NCBI GenBank assembly: GCA_001797035.1
Contig: MGOE01000077.1
Coordinates: forward strand, 17,795-25,270
DNA length: 7,476 nt
Source of the DNA: Chloroflexi bacterium RBG_16_72_14
Lineage (GTDB): Bacteria; Chloroflexota; Limnocylindria; Limnocylindrales; CSP1-4
Direction: 5' to 3'
The position numbers and the translations under genes are program-made. Below the pieces are notes generated by a model that did not search any database, had not been told where the DNA came from, and was given only the letters and a program-made list of their open reading frames with translations. Positions 1 to 6,296 of this stretch are shown piece after piece. Numbering within the stretch: position 1 is the stretch's first letter; each line of letters begins with the position of its first letter.

Positions 1-3000
1 CACCACCAGGCGTCCGCCGAGCCGCTCCGCGCGCGACCGCATGCCGGCCAGGCCGAGGTGCCCGTCGGGGACGGCGCCCGGGTCGAAGCCCCGCCCGTCG
101 TCGACCACCCGCAGCCGCACGCCGTCCGGCACGCGCGCGACGTCCAGGCGCACCTGGCGCGCGCCGGCGTGCTTGACGACGTTGTGGAGCGCCTCCTGCG
201 CGATCCGGTACAGCGTCTCCTCGACCTCGATCGTCGGCCGGTCCGGCAGGTCCGACTCCACCACCACCGGCAGCCCGATCCGGCCGGACAGCGCGGCGCT
301 GTGGGTCCGCAGGGCCTGGATCAGCCCGTTCTCCTCGATGTTGCCGGGCCGCAGCTCGAAGATCAGCGCGCGCATCTCGGCCAGCGCGTCGCGCTGGAGC
401 TCGCGCAGGGCGGCCAGCTTCTCGGGCACCTGCGCGGGGTCCTTGTGGAGCAGCAGCTCCGCGCTCCGCGACAGCAGCGTCATCGAGAACAGGGCCTGGG
501 TCACCGAGTCGTGGAGCTCGCGCGCGAGATGGGCCCGCTCCTCGGACGAGGCCAGCTCGGCGGCCTGGCGGCGGAGGTCTCCCTCCAGCCGGTCGCGCTC
601 GCTCACGTCGCGGGCCGCCCCATGCGCGCCGAGGAACCGGCCGTCGCCCACCATGCCGATGCCGGTGATCTCCATCGACAGCTCCCGCCCGTCGCGGGAC
701 AGGACCTTGAGCCGGGAGCGGTGCGCCTCGGTGGGCCGCCGCTGGAGGTAGCGGAACCGGGCGACGGCGCCGCGCCGGCCCTCCGGCGGGGCGATGTCCG
801 CGAACGAGCGCCCCAGCAGCTCTTCCGGCTCCCAGCCCAGGATCGTCCGCGCCTGGTCGGAAACGAACGTGAAGCACCCCTCGTCGTCCGTCATCCAGAC
901 GAGATCCGGCGACGACTGCACGAGGTAGCGGTATCGCTCCTCCGAATCGCGCAGCTCGCGCTCGAGGCGCTCCCGCTCCCCGATGTCGCGGGCCGACCCG
1001 TGCACGCCGGCGAACACCCCGTCGCGCCGGATGGCAGCGGCGGTCACCTCGAACGGCCGGTAGGTACCGCCGCGGTCCAGCAGCTCCATCCGCGTGGTCG
1101 TGTCCGGCATGCCGCGCGCAAGCTCGGCGAACCGGGTGCCGACGGGCGCCCCGCTCGCCGTCCGGACGATGTCCCGGAAGTGCCGGCCCACGATCTCCGT
1201 CGGCGTCCAGCCGAGGACCCGCTCCACCGATTCGGAGAAGTAGGTGATCTGGCCGTCCGCGTCCGTGGCGTAGATGACGTCCGGTGAGTTCTCGACCAGG
1301 AACCGGTAGCGCTCCTCGGACTCGCGCAGCTCGGTCTCGAGCCGCTCGCGCTCGGCGATGTCGCGGGCGATGCCGTACACGTTCTCGACCTGCCCGTCGC
1401 GCACCACGGCCACGGAGCTGACCTCGAACGGCCGAACGGAGCCGTCCCGGTGACGGAGGTCGAGGCGCTGGGTCTTCGTCCTGCCGGGCTCGCTGGCCAG
1501 CCGCGTCCACTCCTCGTTGGCCGAATCCACCGACGCCTCGTCGATGAACTCGCGGAACGGGTGGCCCAGGACGTCCTCCGGCTCCCAACCCAGCAGGTCG
1601 CGTACGCGGTCCGAGACGAACACGTAGCGGCCGGAGCGGTTGGTCGCCCAGATCAGGTCCGGCGAGGACTGGATGACCGAGCGGTAGCGCTCCTCGGACG
1701 CGCGCAGCTCGGCCTCGAGGCGCTCGCGGTCACCGATGTCGCGCGCGGAGCCGTGGACGCCCGCGAACCGGTCGTCCGAATCCGGGACGCCGACGGAGTG
1801 AACCTCGACCGGCACCGACCTGCCGTCCTTGCAGCGGAGCTCCAGGCGCAGCACGTGGGCGAGGCCCGGCTCGTTCGCCGGGCTCGTCCAGCGCTCTACC
1901 GCGATCGAGATGGTGTCCTCGGTCACGATCTCGGAGAAGGGCTTGCCGACGAGCTCGGCGCTGGTGAAGCCGGTCAGGCGCGCGATCGACTCGGAGACAT
2001 AGGTGAACCGCCCCTCGGCGTCGACCGAGAACACGACGTCAGGCGAGTTCTCGACCAGGAACCGGTACCGCTCCTCGGATGCGCGCAGCTCCCGCTCGAG
2101 CCGCTCGCGGAGGCTGATGTCGCGGGCGATGCCGCGGATCGCGACCAGCCCCCCGTCGTCGCCGGTCTGGCCGACGACGCTGACCTCGAACGGGATCGGG
2201 GTGCCGTCGCGGTGCCGGATCAGCAGGCGGTCCGTGAACGGCCGGCCGGGGTTGGCGGCGATCTCCGCCAGCCGCCGGGGCGCCTCCGGGAACGCGGCCA
2301 TGTCGACGAATTCGGTGAACGACCGCCCGATCATCTCGCCGGGCCTCCAGCCGATCACCTCCTCGGTCCGGTCCGAGTAGAAGGTGTAGACGCCGTTGCC
2401 GTCCATCTCGAAGATCAGGTCCGGCGACGACTGCACGAGCCCCCGGTAGCGCTCCTCCGACGACCGCAGCTCGCGCTCCAGGCGCTCCCGCTCGCTGACG
2501 TCGCGCAGGGTGCCCTGCGCGCCGGCGAACGCCCCGTCATCGAACGAGGTCACCGCGGATACCTCGGCCGGGAACGTGCTGCCGTCGCTGCGGCGGAGCA
2601 CGAACGGCAGGCGCCAGATCGCGTCAGGCGTGGATGCCAGGGCCTCCCACGCGCGGCCGGCATCGGGCATCGACTCCGGCGTCACGATGAACGAGAAGTG
2701 CCGGCCCACCAACTCGTCCGCGCGCCACCCGAAGAGCGCCTCGGCGCCCTCCGCAATGAACGTGAACCGTCCCTCGGCGTCGTTCCGCCAGATCACGTCG
2801 GGCGTCGCCTGGACCAGCCGACGGTAGCTGCTCTCCGACGCCCCGAGGCGGGCCATGAGGTCGGAGTTCGAGAGCGCGATCGCCGCGTGATCGGCCAGCG
2901 CCTGGAGCGTCGCCAGGCGGTCCGCCGGGATCGGTCCTGGGGTCCGGTAGCTGATCGCCAGGGTGCCGATGACCTCGCCGCCCGGGGCCCGCAGCGGGGC

Positions 3001-5049
3001 GGCCGCCATCGCGCCCAGGCCCATCCGGTCGGCGACCTGGAGGTCGTCCTCCTCGCGCGGGATCCGCGGGTCGGTTGCGTAGTTCGGGGTCCACACCACG
3101 CGCCCCTGGCCGGCGGCGAGGCCGTTGATCCCGCCGTCGATCGGGAACCGCTGGCTGTGCAGCCACGCCCGGGCTTCGTCGTTCATCTCGCCGGTGATGA
3201 CGACGGGACGCAGGAAGGTGCCGTCGTCCGACATCCGGGTGAGGTGGGCCCCGTCCGATCCGAGCACGCGCCGGGCCTCGCCCACGATCAGGCCCAGGAT
3301 GGCCTCGGGATCGCGGATCGCCGTCACCCGCGCGGCGATCTCGCGCAGGGTCCGCTCGGTCTCGGCGCGCCGGGCGGTCTCCTCGCGCGAGCTGGCCAGC
3401 TCCGCGATCAGCTCCGCGTTGTGGATTCCGATCGTGGCCAGGTCCGCGAGCGCTCCGAGGAGCGCCGCGTCCTGCTCGCCGAACCGTCCGGCCTCCCCGG
3501 CGAACACGGACAGGGTGCCCAGGACGACCGCCTCCCCGACCATCGGCGCGAAGGCGATGGACCGGATCCCGGCCCGCTCGAGGAAGGCGCGGTTGACCTC
3601 CCCGTCGGGGAACCGGGGGTCCGCGGCGTAGTCGTCGGTGACGATCACGCGGCGCTCGCGGATCGCGAGCACGACGCCGTCCACGCCCGCCGCGCGACGC
3701 TGCCACTCCTCGCGGGTCGCGTCGTCGATACCGGCGTCGTGGGCCCAGCGGGCCTCGCCGGTGACCGGGTCCAGCAGGTCGATGACGGCACCCGACGAGC
3801 CGAGCAGCCGGGCAGCCTCGGCCACCACGTCCCCGAGCAGCTCGCCGGGGTCCTGGATCGTCATCAGCCGGCGCGCGATCTCGCGCAGCGTCCGCTCCTC
3901 CTCGGCACGGCGGGCGAGCGTCTCGCGTGACCGGCCCAGCTCCTCGATCAGCCGGGCGCGACCGAGGGCGACCGCCCCCTGGCCCGCGATCGTCTGGAGG
4001 AGGCTGCCGTGCTCGGGCCCGAACGCGTCCCGGCGGGTGGACCAGACGGTGAGGGCGCCGAACGCGCCGTGGTCGCCGACCAGCGGGGTCGCGATGACCG
4101 AGGCGATCCCCTTGCTCCGGGCGTAGCTGTCCGGGCCCTTCCCGTGGACGATGGTCGTGTCGGCCAGGTAGTCGCCCGTGATGTAGGTCTCGCCGGTGAT
4201 CACGGCGCGTCCGGATGCCCCCACCTCGAGCCGGTCGTCGGGGTCCTCGGGCCATTCGGTGGCCGCGATCTCCTCGTCGCCGGACGAGTAGATGCCGCGG
4301 AGCAGCCCGAGGTCGGTGTCCACGATGTCGATCCGGGCGCCGTCCCCGTCGAGCAGCCGCAGCGCCTCGTCGATCGTGAACTGGACGACGGCCTCCGGGT
4401 CCCTCGCGCCGGAGATCCGCGTGCCCAGCTCGCGCAGGGCGCGCTCGACCTCCGCCTGCCGCGCGAGCGCCTCGCGGGAGCGGTCCAGCTCGCCGATCAG
4501 GCGCGCGTTGGCCATCGCGATCGCCGCGTGGTCGGCCAGCGCCCGCACGAGGGCGACCTGCGGCCCCGTGAACGCGTCCCGTTCCCTCGAGAAGGTGCCG
4601 AGGGCGCCGAACACCTCGTCGCCGGCCACCAGCGGCGCGACGACCATCGACTGGATCGACGCCTGCCTCACGATCAGGTCCGGGCCCTGTGCGTGCACGA
4701 ACGACCCGTCGGTCGGGTAGTCGCCGGTGACCAGCACCCGGCGCTGCTCCACGGACCGCCCGAACATGCCGACGCCGGGCGGGAGCTCGAGCGTGTGGAC
4801 CCAGGCCTGCCGGCTGATCTCGTCGACGCCCGCGCTGTGGGTCAGCCGCAGGCGCCCGGTCGCGCGATCCAGGAGGTACAGGAAGGCCCCGTCGGCCGCG
4901 AGCAGGCCGGCCGCCTCCTCGGTCGCGCGCTCCAGCAGCTGCGGGACGCCCTTGGTCACGCCCGGGAGCTCGGGGCCCGGGACGGGCGGCGGGGCGCCGG
5001 CGCCTTGGGCGGCGGTGACGGGACGGCGGCGAACGCGAGCAGGGGCCAC
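1..5049 (-). CDS. Giant multi-GAF, multi-PAS sensor histidine kinase (HisKA_3 / NarL type), 3' end cut by window edge
   Basis: Soluble sensor kinase that should autophosphorylate on His and pass phosphate to a NarL/LuxR-type response regulator; no membrane segment or signal peptide is seen. The frame is open from 5049 to the left edge, 1683 codons. Domains by residue: Ala/Pro/Arg-rich tail 1-35; GAF1 36-185, GAF2 219-368, GAF3 402-547, GAF4 582-733, joined by charged signalling helices; PAS1-6 at 738, 864, 991, 1118, 1244 and 1369; HisKA_3 about 1502-1575; HATPase_c from about 1615. The phosphoacceptor is H1513 in RELHDSVTQ; the DxxxQ that follows is the phosphatase motif of this class. Also seen: N box ALHNVVKHAG (N1623), G1 box DDGRGF (1650-1655), G2 box GLAGM (1666-1670). 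Perhaps 20-40 residues are missing at the C terminus. Only GTG 5049 and GTG 4959 are plausible starts below the in-frame stop at 5173-5175; 5049 is preferred for its nearby -10 box. Ligands are unknown: no LOV Cys motif or phytochrome Cys was seen. Confidence 0.95.
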   Translation of the reverse strand, partial: MAPARVRRRPVTAAQGAGAPPPVPGPELPGVTKGVPQLLERATEEAAGLLAADGAFLYLLDRATGRLRLTHSAGVDEISRQAWVHTLELPPGVGMFGRSVEQRRVLVTGDYPTDGSFVHAQGPDLIVRQASIQSMVVAPLVAGDEVFGALGTFSRERDAFTGPQVALVRALADHAAIAMANARLIGELDRSREALARQAEVERALRELGTRISGARDPEAVVQFTIDEALRLLDGDGARIDIVDTDLGLLRGIYSSGDEEIAATEWPEDPDDRLEVGASGRAVITGETYITGDYLADTTIVHGKGPDSYARSKGIASVIATPLVGDHGAFGALTVWSTRRDAFGPEHGSLLQTIAGQGAVALGRARLIEELGRSRETLARRAEEERTLREIARRLMTIQDPGELLGDVVAEAARLLGSSGAVIDLLDPVTGEARWAHDAGIDDATREEWQRRAAGVDGVVLAIRERRVIVTDDYAADPRFPDGEVNRAFLERAGIRSIAFAPMVGEAVVLGTLSVFAGEAGRFGEQDAALLGALADLATIGIHNAELIAELASSREETARRAETERTLREIAARVTAIRDPEAILGLIVGEARRVLGSDGAHLTRMSDDGTFLRPVVITGEMNDEARAWLHSQRFPIDGGINGLAAGQGRVVWTPNYATDPRIPREEDDLQVADRMGLGAMAAAPLRAPGGEVIGTLAISYRTPGPIPADRLATLQALADHAAIALSNSDLMARLGASESSYRRLVQATPDVIWRNDAEGRFTFIAEGAEALFGWRADELVGRHFSFIVTPESMPDAGRAWEALASTPDAIWRLPFVLRRSDGSTFPAEVSAVTSFDDGAFAGAQGTLRDVSERERLERELRSSEERYRGLVQSSPDLIFEMDGNGVYTFYSDRTEEVIGWRPGEMIGRSFTEFVDMAAFPEAPRRLAEIAANPGRPFTDRLLIRHRDGTPIPFEVSVVGQTGDDGGLVAIRGIARDISLRERLERELRASEERYRFLVENSPDVVFSVDAEGRFTYVSESIARLTGFTSAELVGKPFSEIVTEDTISIAVERWTSPANEPGLAHVLRLELRCKDGRSVPVEVHSVGVPDSDDRFAGVHGSARDIGDRERLEAELRASEERYRSVIQSSPDLIWATNRSGRYVFVSDRVRDLLGWEPEDVLGHPFREFIDEASVDSANEEWTRLASEPGRTKTQRLDLRHRDGSVRPFEVSSVAVVRDGQVENVYGIARDIAERERLETELRESEERYRFLVENSPDVIYATDADGQITYFSESVERVLGWTPTEIVGRHFRDIVRTASGAPVGTRFAELARGMPDTTTRMELLDRGGTYRPFEVTAAAIRRDGVFAGVHGSARDIGERERLERELRDSEERYRYLVQSSPDLVWMTDDEGCFTFVSDQARTILGWEPEELLGRSFADIAPPEGRRGAVARFRYLQRRPTEAHRSRLKVLSRDGRELSMEITGIGMVGDGRFLGAHGAARDVSERDRLEGDLRRQAAELASSEERAHLARELHDSVTQALFSMTLLSRSAELLLHKDPAQVPEKLAALRELQRDALAEMRALIFELRPGNIEENGLIQALRTHSAALSGRIGLPVVVESDLPDRPTIEVEETLYRIAQEALHNVVKHAGARQVRLDVARVPDGVRLRVVDDGRGFDPGAVPDGHLGLAGMRSRAERLGGRLVV
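567..2838 (-). repeat. Six tandem PAS modules inside the kinase, period about 378 bases
   Basis: The segment that opens each PAS (SESSYR in the first, SEERYR in the other five) begins at residues 738, 864, 991, 1118, 1244 and 1369, giving spacings of 126, 127, 127, 126 and 125. At DNA level the same places carry a recurring ggta-cgctcctc-ga type sequence, for example near 945, 1320, 1698, 2079 and 2460. Each copy after the first starts with LVQSSPDL, VIQSSPDL or LVENSPDV. All end in a G-x-x-RD motif followed by a RLE-x-LR helix that leads into the next copy. The type of copy alternates along the array (see findings). Confidence 0.85.
2860..4945 (-). repeat. Four tandem GAF-plus-linker modules inside the kinase
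   Basis: Equivalent positions of the four GAF domains (the Ala after the conserved Gly near the end of the first helix) fall at residues 55, 238, 421 and 601, so the period is 183, 183 and 180 residues. Each GAF ends in a helix running into a charged linker. Linkers 1-3 are clearly related: ALARQAEVERALREL, TLARRAEEERTLREI and TARRAETERTLREI. This shows descent by tandem duplication and fits a continuous parallel signalling helix through the dimer. The copies have diverged strongly in their ligand-facing parts. Confidence 0.8.
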
Positions 5050-5059
5050 GACGCGGACG

Positions 5060-5065
5060 AGTCTA
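5060..5065 (-). promoter_or_regulatory. Candidate -10 box for the sensor kinase (short-leader or leaderless)
   Basis: Read on the minus strand this is TAGACT, a TANNNT-type -10 element. Only ten bases separate it from GTG 5049, so the transcript would begin within a few bases of the start codon. No Shine-Dalgarno sequence lies there, and the hexamer 17 bases upstream (GGCCCC) does not resemble a -35. A small inverted repeat, CCCCG-TT-CGGGG on the plus strand at 5075-5086, sits just upstream. The assignment rests on position and a short match, so it is modest evidence. Confidence 0.35.
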
Positions 5066-5140
5066 AACCGGCGCCCCCGTTCGGGGCCTGCGTCATCCGT
5101 CCGACGCGCCGGGGGCCGGATGACGAGGGTGGGGCGGCCC

Positions 5141-5331
5141 GGCGTCGATGGCCCGCCGCACAGCGTCGCGCTCTACGCCGACACGTCGGCGCGCCAGGTC
5201 GTGTACCCAGGGCGATATCTCCGGCGGTCCCGCCACCAAAGGCGTACGACGTCCCGGCCCTCGACGCCGGCTGGTACGTCTTCCGGTGTGACGTGCACCC
5301 GGACATGAAGGGCACGCTCGTCGCGAAGGAG
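5141..5331 (+). pseudogene. Frameshifted, N-terminally truncated plastocyanin-like cupredoxin
   Basis: The pieces read as the C-terminal half of a small type 1 blue-copper protein in the family used for electron transfer outside the membrane. Frame A (5141-5209) gives GVDGPPHSVALYADTS and on to QVVYP, with the first copper His at 5159-5161. Frame B (5211-5240) gives GDISGGPATK. Frame C (5242-5331) gives AYDVPALDAGWYVF, then RCDVHPDMKGTLVAKE. That supplies Cys 5287-5289, His 5296-5298 and Met 5305-5307 in the classic C-x2-H-x2-M loop. One extra base at each junction (near 5210 and 5241) accounts for both shifts. The N-terminal strands and any signal peptide are missing: upstream sequence in no frame looks like the usual start, and the kinase begins head-to-head at 5049. 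No stop follows the last strand until 5431-5433. It may be a decayed gene, or two sequencing errors in a gene also truncated upstream. Confidence 0.75.
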
Positions 5332-5652
5332 CGCCCGTGCTCGTCCCGGGCGTCCAACCCCGGCCCCGGGCCGCTTCGGCGGACCGGGGCCGGTGCGTGT
5401 CCAGGCGCGTGGCGGGCGACGGGGCGGCGCTGATCTCGACGCTCGGCTCGCCGTGCGGCTCGGCGCCAGGCTCGGCTGGCCGCATCAGCCGCCCAGCGGT
5501 TGTACAAGCACACGACTGCACGATCCGTTCGCCTGGAGAACGGAATCGCACGCGACGGCGTGGCTCCTGCGCCGAATCGACCGCTCAGCGGACGAAACCG
5601 CCCGCGATGGGCTGGTACAACCGCCCAGCGGAGCGCGGGCCGATGACGCGGC
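5332..5652. other. Non-coding stretch rich in hairpins; no gene supported
   Basis: Between the cupredoxin remnant and the tag stop codon I see no recognisable protein in any frame. Open frames here read as Ala/Arg/Pro/Gly/Ser-rich filler expected of GC-rich DNA. The stretch holds several short inverted repeats: CCGTTC / GAACGG (5525-5543, 7-base loop), CCGC-N3-GCGG at 5489-5499, 5581-5591 and 5621-5631, and a pair of longer inverted arms. Some may end transcription coming from tag, but none is followed by a T-run on the minus strand. Confidence 0.6.
5489..5631. repeat. Pair of 17-base inverted repeats bounding a 143-base segment
   Basis: The left arm, 5489-5505, is CCGCCCAGCGGTTGTAC. The right arm, 5615-5631, is GTACAACCGCCCAGCGG. 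Read as reverse complements they match at 14 of 17 positions. The three differences are the central CCA of the CCGC-CCA-GCGG hairpin, which reads the same way in both copies. Inward the match continues weakly (AGC after one mismatch). The segment between them holds a third hairpin, CCGCTCAGCGG (5581-5591), and CCGTTC / GAACGG. The form resembles terminal inverted repeats of a very small non-autonomous element, but no target-site duplication was seen, and chance pairing in GC-rich DNA is possible. Confidence 0.45.
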
Positions 5653-5660
5653 TCAGCCGC
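5648..5660. terminator. Hairpin over the tag stop codon
   Basis: GCGGCTCAGCCGC is a perfect inverted repeat with six-base arms around one central base. It overlaps the TGA stop of tag (5653-5655). Together with CCGC-N3-GCGG hairpins at 5621-5631 and 5581-5591 just downstream on the minus strand, it could attenuate or end transcription. No U-tract follows, so an intrinsic terminator of the standard type is not shown. Confidence 0.3.
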
Positions 5661-6261
5661 CCGCCTGGACCTCCGCCCACCGGAAGCAGCCGGTCTCGTG
5701 GTCGTTGACGAGGCCGGCCGACTGCATCAGCGCGTAACAGATCGTCGGCCCGACGAACCGGAAGCCGCGGGTTCTCAGGTCGCGGCTCATCGCCCGCGAC
5801 TGGTCCGTCTCGGCCGGGATCTCCCCGAGCGAGCTGAACCGGTTGACCACGGGCGTGCCGCCGACGAACGACCACAGGTGGTCGACCAGGGTGCCGCCGG
5901 CCGCCCGGAGCTCGAGCGTCGCGCGCGCGTTGTCGATGGCCGCGGCAACCTTGGCCCGGTTGCGCACGATCCCGGCATCGGCCAGCAGGCGGGCGACGTC
6001 CGCCTCCCCGAACGCGGCCACGGCCGCCGGGTCGAAGCCGGCGAACGCGCGCCGGTACCCGTCGCGCTTGCGCAGGATCGTGGACCACGAGAGGCCCGCC
6101 TGGGCGCCCTCGAGGACGAGCAGCTCGAACAGGTGGCGCTCGTCCCGGACGGGCACGCCCCATTCCTCGTCGTGATAGGCACGGTAGCGGTCGTCCGGGG
6201 TGTCACCCCAGGCGCACCGCGGCCGACCGTCGATGGCGCTTGCGCTGGTCATCCGAAGCAT
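5653..6261 (-). CDS. tag: DNA-3-methyladenine glycosylase I
   Basis: Base-excision repair enzyme that removes 3-methyladenine from alkylated DNA by cutting the N-glycosidic bond, leaving an abasic site; cytoplasmic, helix-hairpin-helix superfamily. The 202-residue product matches the family from end to end: RCAWG near the N terminus, YHDEEWGVP (29-37), LEGAQAGLSW (50-59) with the conserved Glu at 51, GFRFVGPTICYALMQSAG (166-183) and LVNDHETGCF (184-193). The zinc ligands known from E. coli Tag (Cys4, His17, His175, Cys179) correspond to Cys16, His30, His188 and Cys192, so the zinc site is intact. It is slightly longer than E. coli Tag (187 residues), mostly from about 12 extra residues at the N terminus. 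ATG 6261 is taken as start; ATG 6252 is equally possible and no strong ribosome site separates them. It follows the ArsR-type gene by 35 bases on the same strand, so the two are probably co-transcribed. Confidence 0.95.
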   Translation of the reverse strand: MLRMTSASAIDGRPRCAWGDTPDDRYRAYHDEEWGVPVRDERHLFELLVLEGAQAGLSWSTILRKRDGYRRAFAGFDPAAVAAFGEADVARLLADAGIVRNRAKVAAAIDNARATLELRAAGGTLVDHLWSFVGGTPVVNRFSSLGEIPAETDQSRAMSRDLRTRGFRFVGPTICYALMQSAGLVNDHETGCFRWAEVQAGG

Positions 6262-6296
6262 CGTAGCCCGGCCGACGGATGCGGCACGGAGGAGGG

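Noticed and set aside
567..2838. Regularly spaced repeated DNA that might suggest an array such as CRISPR
   Set aside because: The period is about 378 bases, the repeats are degenerate and in frame, and they encode the PAS boundary helices.
1450..3930. Plus-strand open frame of 826 codons opposite the kinase, and similar ones at 58-1287 and 4009-5433
   Set aside because: They are Arg/Ala/Asp/Pro/Val-rich with no recognisable domain, and repeat motifs only because they mirror the PAS/GAF repeats. The minus strand encodes clear domains throughout. Stop codons are rare in antisense frames at this GC content. The tail of 4009-5433 does contain part of the cupredoxin remnant, by chance continuity of frame.
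2624..4255. Minus-strand 543-codon open frame
   Set aside because: It is out of frame with the kinase on the same strand, and its Arg/Gly/Pro-rich text has no domain. It is a shadow of the GAF region.
5489..5545. Possible tRNA or small structured RNA suggested by the hairpins
   Set aside because: There is no cloverleaf, no TTC-type T loop in the right place and no CCA-side stem. Only isolated short hairpins are seen.
4956..5551. Minus-strand open frames (4956-5513 and 5093-5551) covering the spacer upstream of the kinase
   Set aside because: They have no recognisable domain, Arg/Ala/Pro-rich composition, and they conflict with the cupredoxin remnant, which has much stronger family support on the plus strand.
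5337..5708. Plus-strand 123-codon open frame starting GTG 5337 after the cupredoxin remnant
   Set aside because: No family features are seen; it crosses the hairpin cluster and the tag stop. It could be residual sequence of a gene once downstream of the cupredoxin, but nothing supports this.
5585..6163. Minus-strand 192-codon open frame overlapping tag
   Set aside because: It lies in another frame of the tag gene and reads as Arg/Pro/Gly filler; tag itself shows complete family motifs.
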